Positions 40,401-53,499 of a stretch of DNA of 64,000 bases are shown here, piece by piece. Both the position numbers and the translations under genes were made by a program. The DNA lies in NCBI RefSeq assembly GCF_000247815.1, contig NC_021673.1:45288503-45352502 (forward strand), given 5' to 3'. The DNA comes from Ficedula albicollis. Lineage: Eukaryota; Chordata; Aves; Passeriformes; Muscicapidae. The number at the start of each line of letters is the position of its first letter. Position 1 is the stretch's first letter. A model generated the notes under the pieces. That model ran no database searches. It saw only the letters and a list, made by a program, of their open reading frames with translations, and had not been told where the DNA came from.

Positions 40401-41965
40401 TTCTCCTTGTATAAGTTATTGAAGAACCTGAATTTCATCTCACGAATCTCTGAATCAGTTGAAGCAAATTAAGACCTATGCAAACCCTGTATTAGAAGAA
40501 AGGGGATACACTGCATTCTTTGTATTTCCCTGACATATAATTGTGTTTGTTTCTGTAATTAGCACAATTGTGAAAAATAGCACAGATTAAGACAGCAAAC
40601 AGTCCAGTTTACAGAGCTGTGACTTTGAGTCTCTGGGAGGGGAGTGCTGAGCACTGGCTTAGTCAAATACACAAGCCAAGGAGTAAATCATCAGAACACA
40701 AAAGCAGGCTTTAGGAGATGTTAATGCTACTTATGTTAATAACCCTCCATGTGATACCAGGAAGTATATAAAATGGTTCTTTCACCATTGCTGTTTTTAC
40801 CCTTTTGGTACTAACTGCAAAGCTTCAATTAAGAAAAGGTCACCAAAAGGTTAAATTCTTAGTGGAATTTTGTCAGCTCTTAAAATGAAAAGCACTTTTG
40901 TGTCCTCCTCCTTCTCCCCTCTGCACCCCTTTCCTGACCCCTTTTTAATGAGTATAAGCAATACTGGTGAGGATTTCCAGGATGTTTAAGAAGTCACTAT
41001 GGCCCTACTCACTTCAGCAGACATGCTAATTTTGACCAAACACCTGATATTTTATTCTATTGTGTCTTTTCTTCCAAACACACGCCTGAATCTTGACTGT
41101 TTGTTTGGTTTGGTTTTGGAGCTCTTTTTGACTTACAAAACTGTGTTTAACATTACTAGATATCAACTGGCTATTTTAAAATGGTGGGAGTAAATAAAAA
41201 TTAACAGAAAGTATAATATGCCATAACAAATATAACTCTTATCTTCTGCCGCTAATAGTCAGCAGAAAGTCAGATTTTCACAATTAATTTGCGTGTGAAT
41301 AGAACAAGTCTTTGTAATTGAAGGCTGTCAAAAGAGGAGACTTTTAACAGCTATCTCTTAATTTATAAGGTGATTTGTTTGTTAACTGGTTCATGGCTGC
41401 CACAATTTTGAGTGCACTTGGGTGTGTGGGCACCCAACACACTGCTGTGTATTCTGGCTGTGTGCCTCTCCCCTGGAGGCACCATCACAGCAGTGACTGA
41501 TGTCTCAGGGATGAGGCACTGCAGGGAATGTGGAATGTGTAACAGCACACAGCAACCTGGCTCTTGGTGTGCATCACAGCCCGCTGAACACACCTGAGGA
41601 ATGTTGTGAGCACCTCAGAAAGGCTCAATCACTTTTACAAACCCGAATTTACTTATGTGCTCAGTATTGGTTCGCTGGTACTGAAGTATTGAACTCTTTT
41701 ATGAAGAGGCAAATGTGTAAAATTCTAAATGAAGGGGTTTATGTGCAGTAGAGTGGATTGTACCTTGAGGCATTGTGTGAGTCAGAGCAGAAAGGAGAGC
41801 TTCTGGCTGGCAGTGGCAGGTGTATTGAACTTTTCATAGGTGTGATTTATGTTTCTCTCTCCTTTCCAGCCAGTTTTGCTGGGCTGAGGGTGAAAGAAAA
41901 CAATTTATCCCATGTCTTTAAAAAACAAATCAAAGTAAATTAAAACTGCTAAATTTTCTTCCCTC

Positions 41966-41982
41966 TTTTTTTTTTTTTTTTT
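41966..41982. repeat. poly-T run (17 T)
   Basis: An uninterrupted T-run after TTCCCTC and before GGACC. It is a pyrimidine tract but is not followed closely by an AG splice acceptor. Confidence 0.9.
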
Positions 41983-43277
41983 GGACCTTGAATTCAGTGT
42001 AATGGTAGCATGTTAGCAGCAGCACGGACAGCATTGAAAACACTGAGAGAAAATGCTCAGGTCGTGCCACTAGCTAGAAGAGATGAAACACTACTTAGCA
42101 GGGCCTGGCTATGTTCTCTTGAATTTTGGACATGTTTTGTTGGTTTTTGTCCATACTTTGTTAGTGTAGCATTATGGTTTGCATACATTTACTTCATGGC
42201 AGAGCATTTGCCACTGATGTCATTTTGTCTGTGCATGTGAAGTGTTGTGCAGTCAGTACTCCTGTGGGCAGTGAGCTTGGACCTCTTAGATATTAATTAC
42301 AGTAGGCCTTGATGTTCAAAATGCAATATATTTTGTCAGAAAATATTTCTGCATTGAAAGGAAAGCATTATTTTCCTAGAATACACAGACATTTCACCTA
42401 ATCCCTGTTTGTCAAGTCCAATGTGAGACAAAGAATGTCCCTCACCAGGGTATGTAATGCCCTCCTGATGTAGACACTCATGTGAGAAGCTGGAGCTATA
42501 GATTCAAGTGTCTGGTTGAATGAGACAAAGCAAAAATTTGAGCTGGTACTTTTCTAGATCCAAGGTGAGGTTTTATTTAGGGATTTTGGGTTTGTGGGGC
42601 TTTTTTGTTTGTTTGTTTTTTGGGCTTTTTCCCCTTTTTTGCCTACTGCAATTTTAAGTGTAAATTCCTTAGCCCAGTGTGGAGCAGAAAAATATTCAAA
42701 ATGTTAGCAATTTTCTTAACAGAAAAAAAAATCCTGCCCTTTATGGTATATTGCAAGGAACTCTTTATCTAAGTGATGTGTCCTTCAGGAGGAAAACGTG
42801 ATGGGTTAGTTTGGATTCTGTAGTTTGTGCTTGTCTGGAGCCCCATCTCACTGGCAAGCCCTGAAAAGCAAGAAGCAAAGTCTCCAAACTGTTACAAGAG
42901 AACTTTTGCATTAGCACAAAGGTTTTGGGAGCTGCTGTATCCACACCTTTGTGATGAAGAGGGAGGAATGTGGGAACACAATGTAAGCTGGTCTCTGCAT
43001 TGTCTCCAGTGGTGGGGAGTGGAGTTTGCAATTTGGGACAGAGAGTGGTTCTTGCACTGTCTGGAGGACAAGGACACAGGTTCTTCCTGGCCATTGTGGA
43101 GCTCTTGGGTGGGTGGGGAAAGCACTTGGGGCTTCAGTAGGACTCTAACTACGCTCTGTTAGAGACAGAAGAAAACCTTTGTTTTGTCCTCCTCCATCTT
43201 TCTCCATCCCCCACACAAGAGCTGTGAAAAATCGCTCTTTATAAATGCTCTTCAAATACATGTCTGCATGTTTAGGT

Positions 43278-43308
43278 ACACACACACACGCACACACACA
43301 CACACACA
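43278..43308. repeat. (CA)n dinucleotide microsatellite
   Basis: Alternating AC for 31 bp with one G substitution at 43290. A palindrome follows directly at 43310-43327. Confidence 0.95.
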
Positions 43309-43309
43309 G

Positions 43310-43327
43310 ACACTCACTTGTGAGTGT
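43310..43327. other. palindrome next to the CA repeat
   Basis: Arms ACACTCAC (43310-43317) and GTGAGTGT (43320-43327) surround a 2-base centre. The right arm leads into GTGTC, so the CA tract is partly complementary to what follows it. Confidence 0.85.
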
Positions 43328-46300
43328 GTGTCTTGGATTGTCCTGGGGATGCACAGGTGGTCAGCAGGTGGAGAGCACCAGCTCACAGCAAATGACCCGA
43401 TTAGTTCGCCCCTGTTAGTCCAAACAATGCCAGCCCTGCTAGTTATTTCTGGAATGTGTCATAGCAGAGCCATGTTCAGCAGACTAGCTTTGTTGCTAAG
43501 GAATAGTGGCAACCACGGGGGAAAAAAAAAGCTGATTTCTTAGCTTTTCAAAACAATGTCTGGAGGGATTTCCCTCTGGACTTAAACTACACTAATCTTT
43601 CTCTCTTATCAGAATGACAGTGTATTCATGTTCAGGTATCATAGCTTGGCTGGGGTAACATTTGTAAACACACAAATGTGTCTTCTCTGAGTATTTGGCG
43701 TCTTTTTATTTCAGGAAAGCAATTTGCCCACTTCAAATAAATTCTTTACATCTTGTGATTTCAGCACTTGGGAAAAGCTCTGGCTTGACAACCTTAGGTA
43801 CACAGGGCTTTTGTTTTGCTAAACAGCTTTTCCTTAAAAAGGGAGAAAGATTATGTTTTTTCTGATGTGTGATGAGCAGATCAGTACCTGGTCCGCAGGG
43901 AAGGAAACCTCAGTAGTATGGCAGCAGTGTAGAGTTCTTCACATCTGTGTCTGTCCATATGGGCAGAGAAATTCTGTGGCACTCTTAATATCTCAATTAA
44001 ATTAACCCCAGTGGTGGTTGTAGAGGAGGACATGAGTTTGTCTGCTGTTGCTACTGAATGGTAATATCTCTTTAGTTGCACAAATAGGTGCACTTTGGTG
44101 CTAAAGCCTGTTTTCTGTAGCTGCTGTCGGTGATCTGTGGTCACTCTGCATGAACATCTTAACTGTAGGTTTCTTAGCTGCTGTTCAATAAATTGAATTG
44201 GAGATTTCATCTTTCTAGAAAGAGCAGCAAGAAATAAATGTGCAAGTAAAGAAGAAAACTGTGAGGGAGAAAAGTAAATCTGTGTATGTATCCCATCAAT
44301 TGTTAGCATCACCTCTACACTGATATCTGGATTAAAGCATCTACAAGAGCCAGGTACAATTTACTCCTATAATAGAAGTGGGACAGGTACATTTCTATGT
44401 GTGCTCATGGCTAATGGTCAGAAAACTGGATAAGTATGATACTAATACATAAGTAGAGTCATAAATATGAATAATTTCTCAGTACAGCTCCCTGTTTACC
44501 GTTCAGAGATGTGCTACAAAATGAAGCCTGTTTTACTAAAGAATGAAGTAATAGAAAGCTTTGTCAAGAAACTGTTTCATTCTCTTTCCAGAGCTAAATT
44601 CTCTGTAGCTAAAACATTTTTGTGCCACCAAAATGATAAAGCTGAATGTAGATGGTGTAAGTTTTATTTTTCTTGAGTATTGCTGTCAAGTAAATCCATA
44701 AAGATGATTAAAAACTGGCTTCCTCTCGGCCTTTCATTTGTAAGGAAACAAATGTGCCAGTCTCAGCAAACAGATGTCCACATCATAACAATCATCATCA
44801 CAGTTGGCTTGAAACCTTGCCTGTCTCATAAATGCATCTAAGGGCTGAAGAGACAAGGAGTTTTACCCCTCTTGGTCTCTCAAGGTCACACCTGCGAGAA
44901 TAGCAAAGGAGGATAAAGAAATCTGCTTTGTTACTTGGATGTTATGTTGGATGGGTTTTGAAATCCCATGATTCCTGTTGCTGTCCTTTAGGGATATCTT
45001 CTTACTAAACAGACTTATAACCAAAAATATGTAGACAATGTTGTTGTGTGATTGTTGCTTTATTCACACCATGCTAAGCCTGGGAGGGGGATGCATTAAG
45101 GATTTAGTGCAAAAGGAGTGGGAGAAGGAAATTCAGTTTTATCCTCAGCCCTGGCACAAGCACTTGGATCACTTTGAAGAAGGGAACATATCAGAACAGG
45201 GAGTTGATCTGAATGCTGTCAGGCAATTTTGGGGAGCTTTGTGCAAATTCTTTCATTGACTTATGTGAGTCAGACTCATTGGATATGCCTGGGATCTGGC
45301 TGTATGTTTCCCAGATTCAAAGATTGCATGAAAATGAAATTTCCTGAATCCTGGCTTTTTGTTCTTTCTCTGCATAATAACAACTCTTAAGATCCAAGAG
45401 TAAATTTACAGACAAAATCAGGTGTTTAGACCGATAATTTATTGAGGAACAATTTCAAATTTGCTGTGGGTGCTATAGCTTATCAGCCACCAGCACATGC
45501 AGGACATAGGAGCGGGATGCTTTGGGGATGTCTTGGTTCCTGGGTGGCTTTGTGGGTTTACTAAAGCCTGAGGTGTCTGCCAGTCAGCATTGGTAAGTAG
45601 TGTCTCACTGCAGGATGAGTGGGGAGGTTGCTGGAACACTGAAGTCCCATTTCATAGATTATGGTGCTGTTCTGTGCCTGTGCAAAAACAAGGAGGCTGT
45701 ATCTCAAAGCGCTTTTAAGAATCTCAAATTGGGTTTTTTGTGGAAAGGAGTGGGTGATTTTAGACTACTACATTGTAGGGTAAGGTCCTGTAATCCCAAA
45801 CTACCACAAACTGCTGTCTCTAGTTTTTATCAAGAGTTCATGGTACCACAAATGACATCTACTGTGGCACTGGGATGGGGTGGATCTTTCCTTACAGTCC
45901 TGAAAGCACTGTGAGTTTGATCTGTATGAGGAATCTCGCCATGTGTGTCTTCTGCTTCTTGTGCTGTGACCTGTCTTGTGTGTAGGATGGTGGGGGTAGG
46001 GAGAGGTGTCTGGAAAATATTTGTCTTTCAAGAGGACTGCATCTTGCCTGCCTATACAGAAATGATAATGCTGAATTTCTTACATCGTTAATTTCCATGG
46101 CAACGAAAAATAATCTCATAAATGTGGGATTATTGCTTTAGGATCAAAGAGGGGAGAACCTGGGCTGTGAAAGAGAAAGTTCTTTATTTAAATACCTTAG
46201 CAGCAGCAGGAGTAACAAAACAGCTCTTGAGATTTTACCACATTTTGCTTTTACTTCTTGATCACCTACAAACCCAAGCCTTAAATATTAAGCAAATAAA

Positions 46301-46799
46301 AGCAAGAATGTTCATCTCTTGTACTCTATTATCTTGTCAGCATTGTTCATTGCTTCTGAGTGCTCAGCAGACGATGAAATAATTGCAGTGGAGCAATAAA
46401 GTATATCTAAAAGAAATCCCTTCCTTCTTTCAGCAGTGCCCTCACAGCAACTGGCTGGAAGGTTAGATCCCAAAAAAGAGCATGATACTGTGCATGTTGT
46501 GAGAGTAGGTGACTCATCGCAAACAGCTCTTAATGGGGACTCCTGTGGAAATATTTCCTCTGAGCAGGCTGGTTGGAGGGCAGCAAAAACCTTAATGGGC
46601 CTGCTGAAGAATTCTAGATGGAGTCCACTGCAGTTTTCACCATGAGAGGATTGCTGCAGGCATCTCAGTGTCCTTTGCTTCTTTTCATCATGTGCCATTT
46701 TGAAGCTGTTTGTCTCTCATACACCTACTACATTTTGAGAAGCTACAGAGGAAATGTAGGTTTACAGAAAGGGGCTCACCAGCTGCCATTTTTCCTAAA

Positions 46800-47290
46800 A
46801 GGAAAGCGGCAATTTAACATTAACCTAGCAATTAAGCAAAAATTTACGCTAACATGCTGCTTTCTTGCATAAAAATCCCTCCCAGCAACTCTGAAAATTA
46901 TCTACGAGAAAGGTAATAGAATAATTCCCAGCATCTTTGATTTGGAAAAGCTATTTTCTGGCATGATTGATATTTCCTTTGTGTTAGCATGGGAGGCTAT
47001 AGAAAGAGGAGTAATCCCTCTAATGGGTGTACTCCACGCTGGTGCCTGGGGTCCATGATACATTTGTCAGGCTTTAATTAAAGCTCTGGAGTTGAATTTC
47101 CACAGTAATTAACTTTTATTTTCAGTTGTCCTGTGTCTCTCATTTTTGACACTGACATCTTCCTGTTAGAGATAGGGGCAGCAATTGGCACAAAAAATAA
47201 AGAATGTGGAAATGAGGAATAATTTAAGAACTGGCATTGTTTTTGCCATGACTTCTGACAGTAGATAAAATCACATTTTCTTTCAAAGCT
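46800..47290. promoter_or_regulatory. candidate conserved non-coding element
   Basis: Repeat-free, balanced sequence rich in homeodomain-type TAAT words ('ctttaattaaagctctgg', 'cacagtaattaac', 'gcaatttaacattaac', 'agcaattaagcaaaaat'), with retained CpGs ('tttacgctaaca', 'ctacgagaaa', 'ccacgctgg'). This texture is common in vertebrate enhancers. Nothing here codes for a recognisable protein, and conservation is not demonstrated. Confidence 0.25.
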
Positions 47291-47763
47291 GTTTTGGTTT
47301 TGGCTACCTTATATGTTTTCTCTTCTGCATAAACACATATCCTGTTATCTTGGCTACCCTTCCTTATTTAAGGTCCAGTAGTAAAAAAGCAACTTTTGTT
47401 CAGTAGTATCCTACATCCCTGTTACAACAGGTCTTTCTCATTATCTCACAGAAATATTTTGTTACCTTTTGGCAAATCTTGACTTTTAAGCATGAATGTG
47501 TGCTAGGGAGACTATTCAACTATTATTTTTGATATTTCTGCAACTTTTAGTTCAGTTCTGGGTTGGATTTTTAAGCATAAATACCATGAGTCCACATTCT
47601 GTTGTCAATGGTGGGTGTGGATTGCAGGAATCTCTGTCTCACTGAACATACACACTGCTTTTATTAATAGAAGTTAGACACTTGTATCTTAGTCTTCCAC
47701 TTTTGGTTCATGTAGTTTTCACACTTACTGTGAAGTACTATTATGTAGAAGCACAAATAGTGA

Positions 47764-48110
47764 AATCACAGAATCACTGTCATTTGGCTTGGCCTTAACA
47801 AAACAGCCTTTCCAGGAACAGAGGAATTCAGACCTGGAATCCACTCCCCTTCTGTCTGAACTGCTGTATCAATTACCCTTTGACAGACATACCAAGCTTC
47901 ATTTTAAAAAGTTAGGGTTCTTTTTTTTTTACAATATCATGGTATAAAATCTCCGCTATTTATTGACTGTCTTCTGATTTCCACTTTGAATGTGTTCCCA
48001 GCAGGCTGTCACCATGTCCTCACATGTTCCCGTGCTCCTAGGGGTGGGATAGGTGAAATCCTCCTTACAGGATGCTATAATTGAGTTAAGAATTCTCAGA
48101 AAATAATAAT
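47764..48110 (-). mobile_element. possible old CR1-like relic, reversed
   Basis: It begins with 'aatcacagaatcactgtcat', the reversed CR1 terminal motif. Further on, 'ttctgatttccactttgaat' and 'tcaccatgtcctcacatg' loosely follow the reversed CR1 order 'ttcttcctaatatccaatctaaa' and 'ccattgccccttgtcctatc'. The middle (47800-47930) does not match anything I recall. It may be a highly diverged copy, or only the first 20 bp may be significant. Confidence 0.3.
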
Positions 48111-50643
48111 TTCCCAGGTGTCTGAATGTTGTCTTGTCTCACCCTCAAGAATAATCTTCCAGAGAAGAGGTGGCTGCTTTCTAGCTTTGCTTTTCTCAGG
48201 CCTGTTGGTGTAAACTCACTTTGGAATTTGCTTTCTGTAATTTGCAGCAGCTTCTTCATTCCCAAATACTTGAAATGTATCTCATGTTTTTAAACTGCAG
48301 ATCTGGTCTTGCTGCTGTAGCTTTGAAACAGGTGATGGAATGGGCCCTCCAAATTGCAATGCTACCAGCAAAGAAACAGCTAAGAATAGTATCATTTCTG
48401 AAATAAAGCTCCAGAGATAATTAAGCAGAACAGTGCAGTAAATCAGTGTGGCACTTAAGGACGTGGCAAAGGCCACGAAAAAGAAAGGTAATAAATTGTA
48501 TAGTGAGAGGTGCTAATTGATCATTGTTTGCAATTTCAAGCTGTGTCTCCAGGTTTCATTTTAATATTTCCTGTGGATTAAAAAGCAAGTGCAGAGCTGA
48601 ACTGATTGTGATCAAATAGAAGAATGGAAGCTGCAGAGAGATGTGGGCTACTCAGGCACCAAATTCCTGTGGAGTAATTCTGACTGGCAATATGTTTTCA
48701 AATGTTTTGCCTATCTAGTTTATAATGTGCTGGCTCTACTCACCCGACTCGTCTTACAAAACTGTTCCATAACAGATCTGGGTGCTGTGAAATCCTGTGT
48801 GATGTTTTCTCTATGCTTTCTTTCTCTTTTTAAACTTGTCTTGATTCTTCCTTGATTCCACCATCTCTATACTTCATGTGTCCACAAGTTGTTGATCCAC
48901 TGTCAATTAAAATTGTTCATTGTAGATGACTTTACCAGCTCTTTGATCAGCTTTATCCCTGAATGTACTTCAGTGCTAGCCTCTGTTTAGCAGTGCTATG
49001 TCAAGGACTGAGTGGCATTATTTTACATGCAATTGCTCTAGAGGTGTCGTGGGGAGGAATCTCATCTATATGTTCCACTGCAGTACCCACTTGGAAGGGA
49101 AACTTGGAGTTTGTTTGATTTCTGACCCCGCTCAAGTTTCCAGATCTGATTTTGGACTAACCTGTGGTTAGTGACCTGTCCTGTTTTAATGCAGGACCTC
49201 ATCCCAACTTTTTTAAGATTAAAAGGGAGCTTCTGTAAATGGCTTACAGGAGCCATTAAACTGAATAATATTTCCTCCAGACATCTGGAGGAAACATTTG
49301 GTGTCTTGCAAAGCAAGAACTAGTGTGCAGGGGTCCTGCATTGGTAGAGAGGAATAGCCACTGATGAGGTCACAACTCTATAAACCACATTAGCAGCATT
49401 GCTTGGAAACTTGTATTTGATATCTTGTGAATTGTTACTATTAATCTTTTTTGTTATAAGTACATTTCCAAAGTTTCCTTCTTCATCTGCAGAGCATTTT
49501 ATGCCATAAATGCATAATGCAGTTCTTCCAGGATCTGTTTTTCACATAGAGCTATTACTTCATGTTTTACAGAGAAATCTCTTACCAGGAGTATGGTTTC
49601 CTGGCTATTAATTCTCCTTTGATGGAGTTTTGCAGACCAGTCTGAGTTCACTTTGATCTTGGCTTCCCCAAACCCAGTTTGAATGGGAAGCCCTGTAGCT
49701 GTCTTAGCTGTGCTTGATCCAATAAGCTCTCTCAGGAAGCTGTATTTATTCCCTAGAGCATAGTGCCACACTGTGTGGCTTTTGCCTTCAACTGGCTCAC
49801 ATTGCCAGTAAAATGTGTCTGTCCTTATCTGCAAAAGGCTGTGTAGATGTAACACTGGTGTGTAGAGTGAATGGGTGATGCCTGGGCTCGCAAGCTTTTG
49901 GCTCCTTAGGGAGGTACTTCTTTATGCATAGATGGTATCTAGGAGCAGCACTTGCTGCCATTCCCAAACCTTTAGGATGTTTGAAACCCTGCGCTTCATG
50001 TGGAGAAACAGACTGAATGTGCATTCAGGACGCTTTTATGTCATATATTAAAGGTGAAAGCACACTGGGACATTGACTGGAATCATCCCATCACATGGGG
50101 AGGCACCTGCTAATCGTTTACAGCATCTGTGCTCTTTCCCAACTCTTGCTGTAGCCAAAATATTGTCAACACAAGTTAACTCAGCTCCTTTGCATCCATG
50201 TGCTTAATATCTCTGACAAAATGAGCATACGTTGTGAACAGGATTTGTTGTTGGTGTTGATACATAGGTGTCTCAGTCAAGAAATAGAGAGAGGAAATAA
50301 CTCTCTGAGCTTTAAATCTATGTGTGTGATTTTATTCTTTTAACCTAAATTCACCTAAATTAGCAGGCTACAGTCAGTCTGTGCATCTTAGTCCTGCTAC
50401 AGCCGTTTTGTCTCAAATAAATAGTGCGGTGTTCATGCCAGTGAGAAACTCATCCTTCCATTTAGTGGAGATTTTGGGGCATTCTCATTAAAGAGAGGAG
50501 ACTCAGATTTTGTGTCTTATTTATACAAAATGGAAAAATATCTCTAGGAGGGCAGGGAAGGAAGCCTTATGTTAGAGTACTCAGCAAAGTAATGGCTAAA
50601 GTACTTATCTAGGCTGTGGATAACTAGCTTAACCACCAAACTG

Positions 50644-50669
50644 GAAGGAGCCTTATGAAGGAGCCTTAT
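50644..50669. repeat. 13-bp perfect tandem duplication
   Basis: GAAGGAGCCTTAT occurs twice head to tail. Confidence 0.92.
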
Positions 50670-52079
50670 TTTTCTGAGAAAAGAGTTGAAAGGCCATTTT
50701 TCCATTCAAGAAGAGTGGTCAAATATCTGAAACCTCAATAAAAGAAAAAAAAATAGGGTTGGGAAAAATATCTAATTCATCTCACTGAGCAATACTTTCA
50801 TTTGTACACACCATCGGAAAGTGTCAGCATCATATGTCACTCTTCAGTTTAATATTTCTACAGTTGAAAAAACAGAGGTTGGGGCAACACTGCATCAACT
50901 CTGCTATCGCTGCAGTGTTCTAGGCCTGTGAGCTGAGGCAGTAGAAAAACAAGCCAAAACTTTAACTCCTGTGTAAGCAAAGATTCTCCAAAATGCACAA
51001 GTAGGTGAAGCTGGAGTAAGAAGTAACATTAGTCGTTGAATTTTCAGTTCGTGGCTAGTGCAGTTCCAAAGTGTAAATACAGAGAAGTTGCACATATGTT
51101 AAGTTCACATATACGAATTTTCCTTCTACTGACATCTACAGTGCTGTTTGCATGGCCAGCTTGCTTTCAGAACAGTCAGATGTCAGTAAAAGCATCACAA
51201 ACCCTAGGTAAGATAAATCTGAATATCTGAGTCTCGTCTGCATTCATAGCACAATGGGAAAAACTTGACAGAGTGATGAAGATGTAAGAAATGGAAGCTT
51301 GCACAATTCAGGTGCTGTGTGCTAAGTTACTTAGACATTCTAACATATGTCCTGTTTTTTCCTGAATCTGTGATAAGAAGGATTATTTAAAGCTGCAGTT
51401 GATTCATGGATAATGCAGACGTGGTATATTTTCATTGGAATGCAAAGAGAACTGGTTCATATAGATAAGTTATTAGAGAGGAATGGCACAAGATTTTCTT
51501 TCCAAGTGAATTATCAAACATTTGCATTGCCCTGAAAATGTCTAATATTGACTTTTTCCAACAAAAGAACGTCAAATTCAGTGGACCACTGCTTTTGTGA
51601 CTGGTTTATAGATCCAGGATCCCTATGACAAATCCCACTCTTCTTTGGTGTGAGATACACTGTTTTGTCAAGAAAACATTAAATGGTTTATGTAAAGTCA
51701 ATGTCACTCCCAGCTCAAACAAACGACTCCAGAATTGCTCTTTGTTTGCATTGTTCCATGTGCATTTAGCCTTCTGGTGAATAGCAAGTGAAAGTTTTGT
51801 TCTGCTGTTACAGCCTGCTCCCTTGTACTCTTACCTGGTGGGAACAGATGTATCTACTTCTCCTTCTTCAGAAATGCCTTGCAGGGCTTTGAGACTTGAA
51901 ATGGCCTATTATCTACCAAATAACAGATGTCTTCACAGATTAGCCTCTCAGAGTAAAAACACAGGCACATCACACAAAAGACGATGATTAGCTAGTTGAA
52001 TAACAATGGACAAACTCCAATGCAGATGTACAGCAAACAAGAAAAGGATCAGACACTTATATTTCTATTTTTCTGAGTT

Positions 52080-52340
52080 CATTATATACATTCATTTTTA
52101 CAATGACATCTTAATGTTAAAGCTGCCATTATGCAGCTTTCTGTTTCAAAGCTTCTAACGTATGATTTTTGCAAATTAAAATAATGCATTAATATTTCTC
52201 CCAATTACATGCTAATAAAAGACTTAATTCAGTTTGCATACAATTAATGCATTTGTTGCAAATGTATTCCATATGTTATTTCAGTTCATTTCTTTAAACG
52301 TATTTCAGTTAAAGATTTGCATTCATATCCTTCAATATGG
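52080..52340. promoter_or_regulatory. candidate enhancer-like element rich in POU/homeodomain words
   Basis: The block holds a canonical octamer in reverse (ATTTGCAT, 52315-52322) and octamer-like words (TTTGCATA at 52233-52240, TTGCAAATG at 52257-52265, GCAAATTAAA at 52171-52180). It also has ATGCATTAAT (52184-52193), ATGCTAATAAA (52209-52219) and CAATTAATGCAT (52241-52252). A perfect 8-bp-arm hairpin (AAAGCTGC/GCAGCTTT, 52119-52140) sits at the left side. The words fit POU and homeodomain recognition sequences. AT-rich DNA produces such words by chance, so this stays a hypothesis. Confidence 0.3.
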
Positions 52341-53039
52341 AGGAGATTGAAGAATGCTTCAGTGATAAATCCTGCAAATCATAATACACCTCTCTGTATA
52401 TGGTCCAGCAGGAACCAGAAAGTTTGCTGACATAATTTGGAGTGAGGCATATGAAGAATCAGACACATTTACCTATAGGGCTTCCCCTTCTTGATGGTTT
52501 GATTGTCTCCTTGCAAAGACTTGAGTACCTGCTGATTTAGTGGGTCAGAGTCTTCCTGAATGCAGAAAAATATAGACAAAGACTCTGTTGACCTTGAATC
52601 TGGTAAAGATTGCCTGATGCCTATTTCAGTCTGTATTTTTTTTTCATTTCAGTAAGAATAATTTAGTCTCTGAGAGAAAATAAATGAACATAACAGGGGG
52701 ATGGGCAGTCATGTTTAACCACATTACAATACCTTGTATTATTTTGCGAGATTTCACAGATCAGGAAGTTGATATTTATTGGGGGGAAAAGGACAATGCA
52801 GGACAAAATCTAAGAAGGATTTCTGTAGTGGAAGTCAAGTTCAGAGATTTTCTCCTATTGGTGGAAAACCGCCACATCAGAATGCCTTCTGGTCTGAAAA
52901 ATCCTTATCCATGTATGTTTCTTCGAATTTTGCATTTCAGCTGTCGTAGGATTTTGTCTGTAGGGAGCATGCTTCAGATGGGGGGGATACTAAGGTTTTG
53001 GCTATGGCCTAAGTGGTTGCCTTGGGTATTGAAATGATA

Positions 53040-53230
53040 AAGAAAGGACAGGGCTGGGGTATGGTTCCCGTGGAAGGGAGACTAGAAAAGAGACAAAGAG
53101 ATTATTAATATGTGGAAATAAAGTGGTGAGACGAAGAGAGGAGGAGCAGAAGGGTGCTAGGAGGAGAGGATGAGATATTTAAGAAGGGATGGAACCAATA
53201 CACAGGAGAAAGACAGAGAGAGAGAGGTGG
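53040..53230. repeat. purine-rich (polypurine-biased) tract
   Basis: The plus strand is strongly biased to A and G over nearly 200 bp (for example 'gaagagaggaggagcagaag' and 'gacagagagagagaggtgg'), ending in a short GA microsatellite near 53212-53227. It is interrupted by scattered pyrimidines, so it is a low-complexity region rather than a pure repeat. Confidence 0.75.
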
Positions 53231-53499
53231 ACAGGATTCTGGCACTAGAGACCAGACTAGCAGTAAGGCAAGGTCAGGTGTTAGTCAGGTTAAGGGTTAA
53301 AGTCTGGGCTCAGAACAGAAAAGGCTCCAGTTCTCTGGAGAATTGTTTTTATTTTAATTTTTAAAAAAATACAAATTTCTTTTTTTTTGTTTTTAACCTG
53401 TGTAAGTTACACTTAAAAGTCTTTTAAGGGTACAAAGCAAAGCTGTCTTAAATATGGAGAGATTTCAGTCAACACTGCTCAGATGAATCAATATTTTAT

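Larger units (their letters stand above)
37452..47763. other. gene-free stretch with two ORF-dense patches
   Basis: The largest open frames are 143 codons (43881-44312, minus), 128 codons (46312-46698, minus) and 119 codons (43184-43543, plus, running through the CA repeat). Around 42765-43170 open frames overlap on opposite strands (111 and 109 codons), as expected from a locally GC-richer patch with few stop codons. None has a recognisable product. Near 41400-41640 there is another GC-richer patch. A 17-bp T-run lies at 41966-41982. Confidence 0.6.

Noticed and set aside
42765..43162. Overlapping 109- and 111-codon frames on opposite strands
   Set aside because: Mirror-image open frames in GC-richer DNA are expected, and neither is recognisable.
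43881..44312. 143-codon minus-strand open frame
   Set aside because: No similarity to any protein family I know, with no splice context or codon pattern that supports coding.
52684..53037. 117-codon plus-strand frame next to the octamer cluster
   Set aside because: It starts with ATG, but no domain is recognisable and it has no sensible splice or promoter context.
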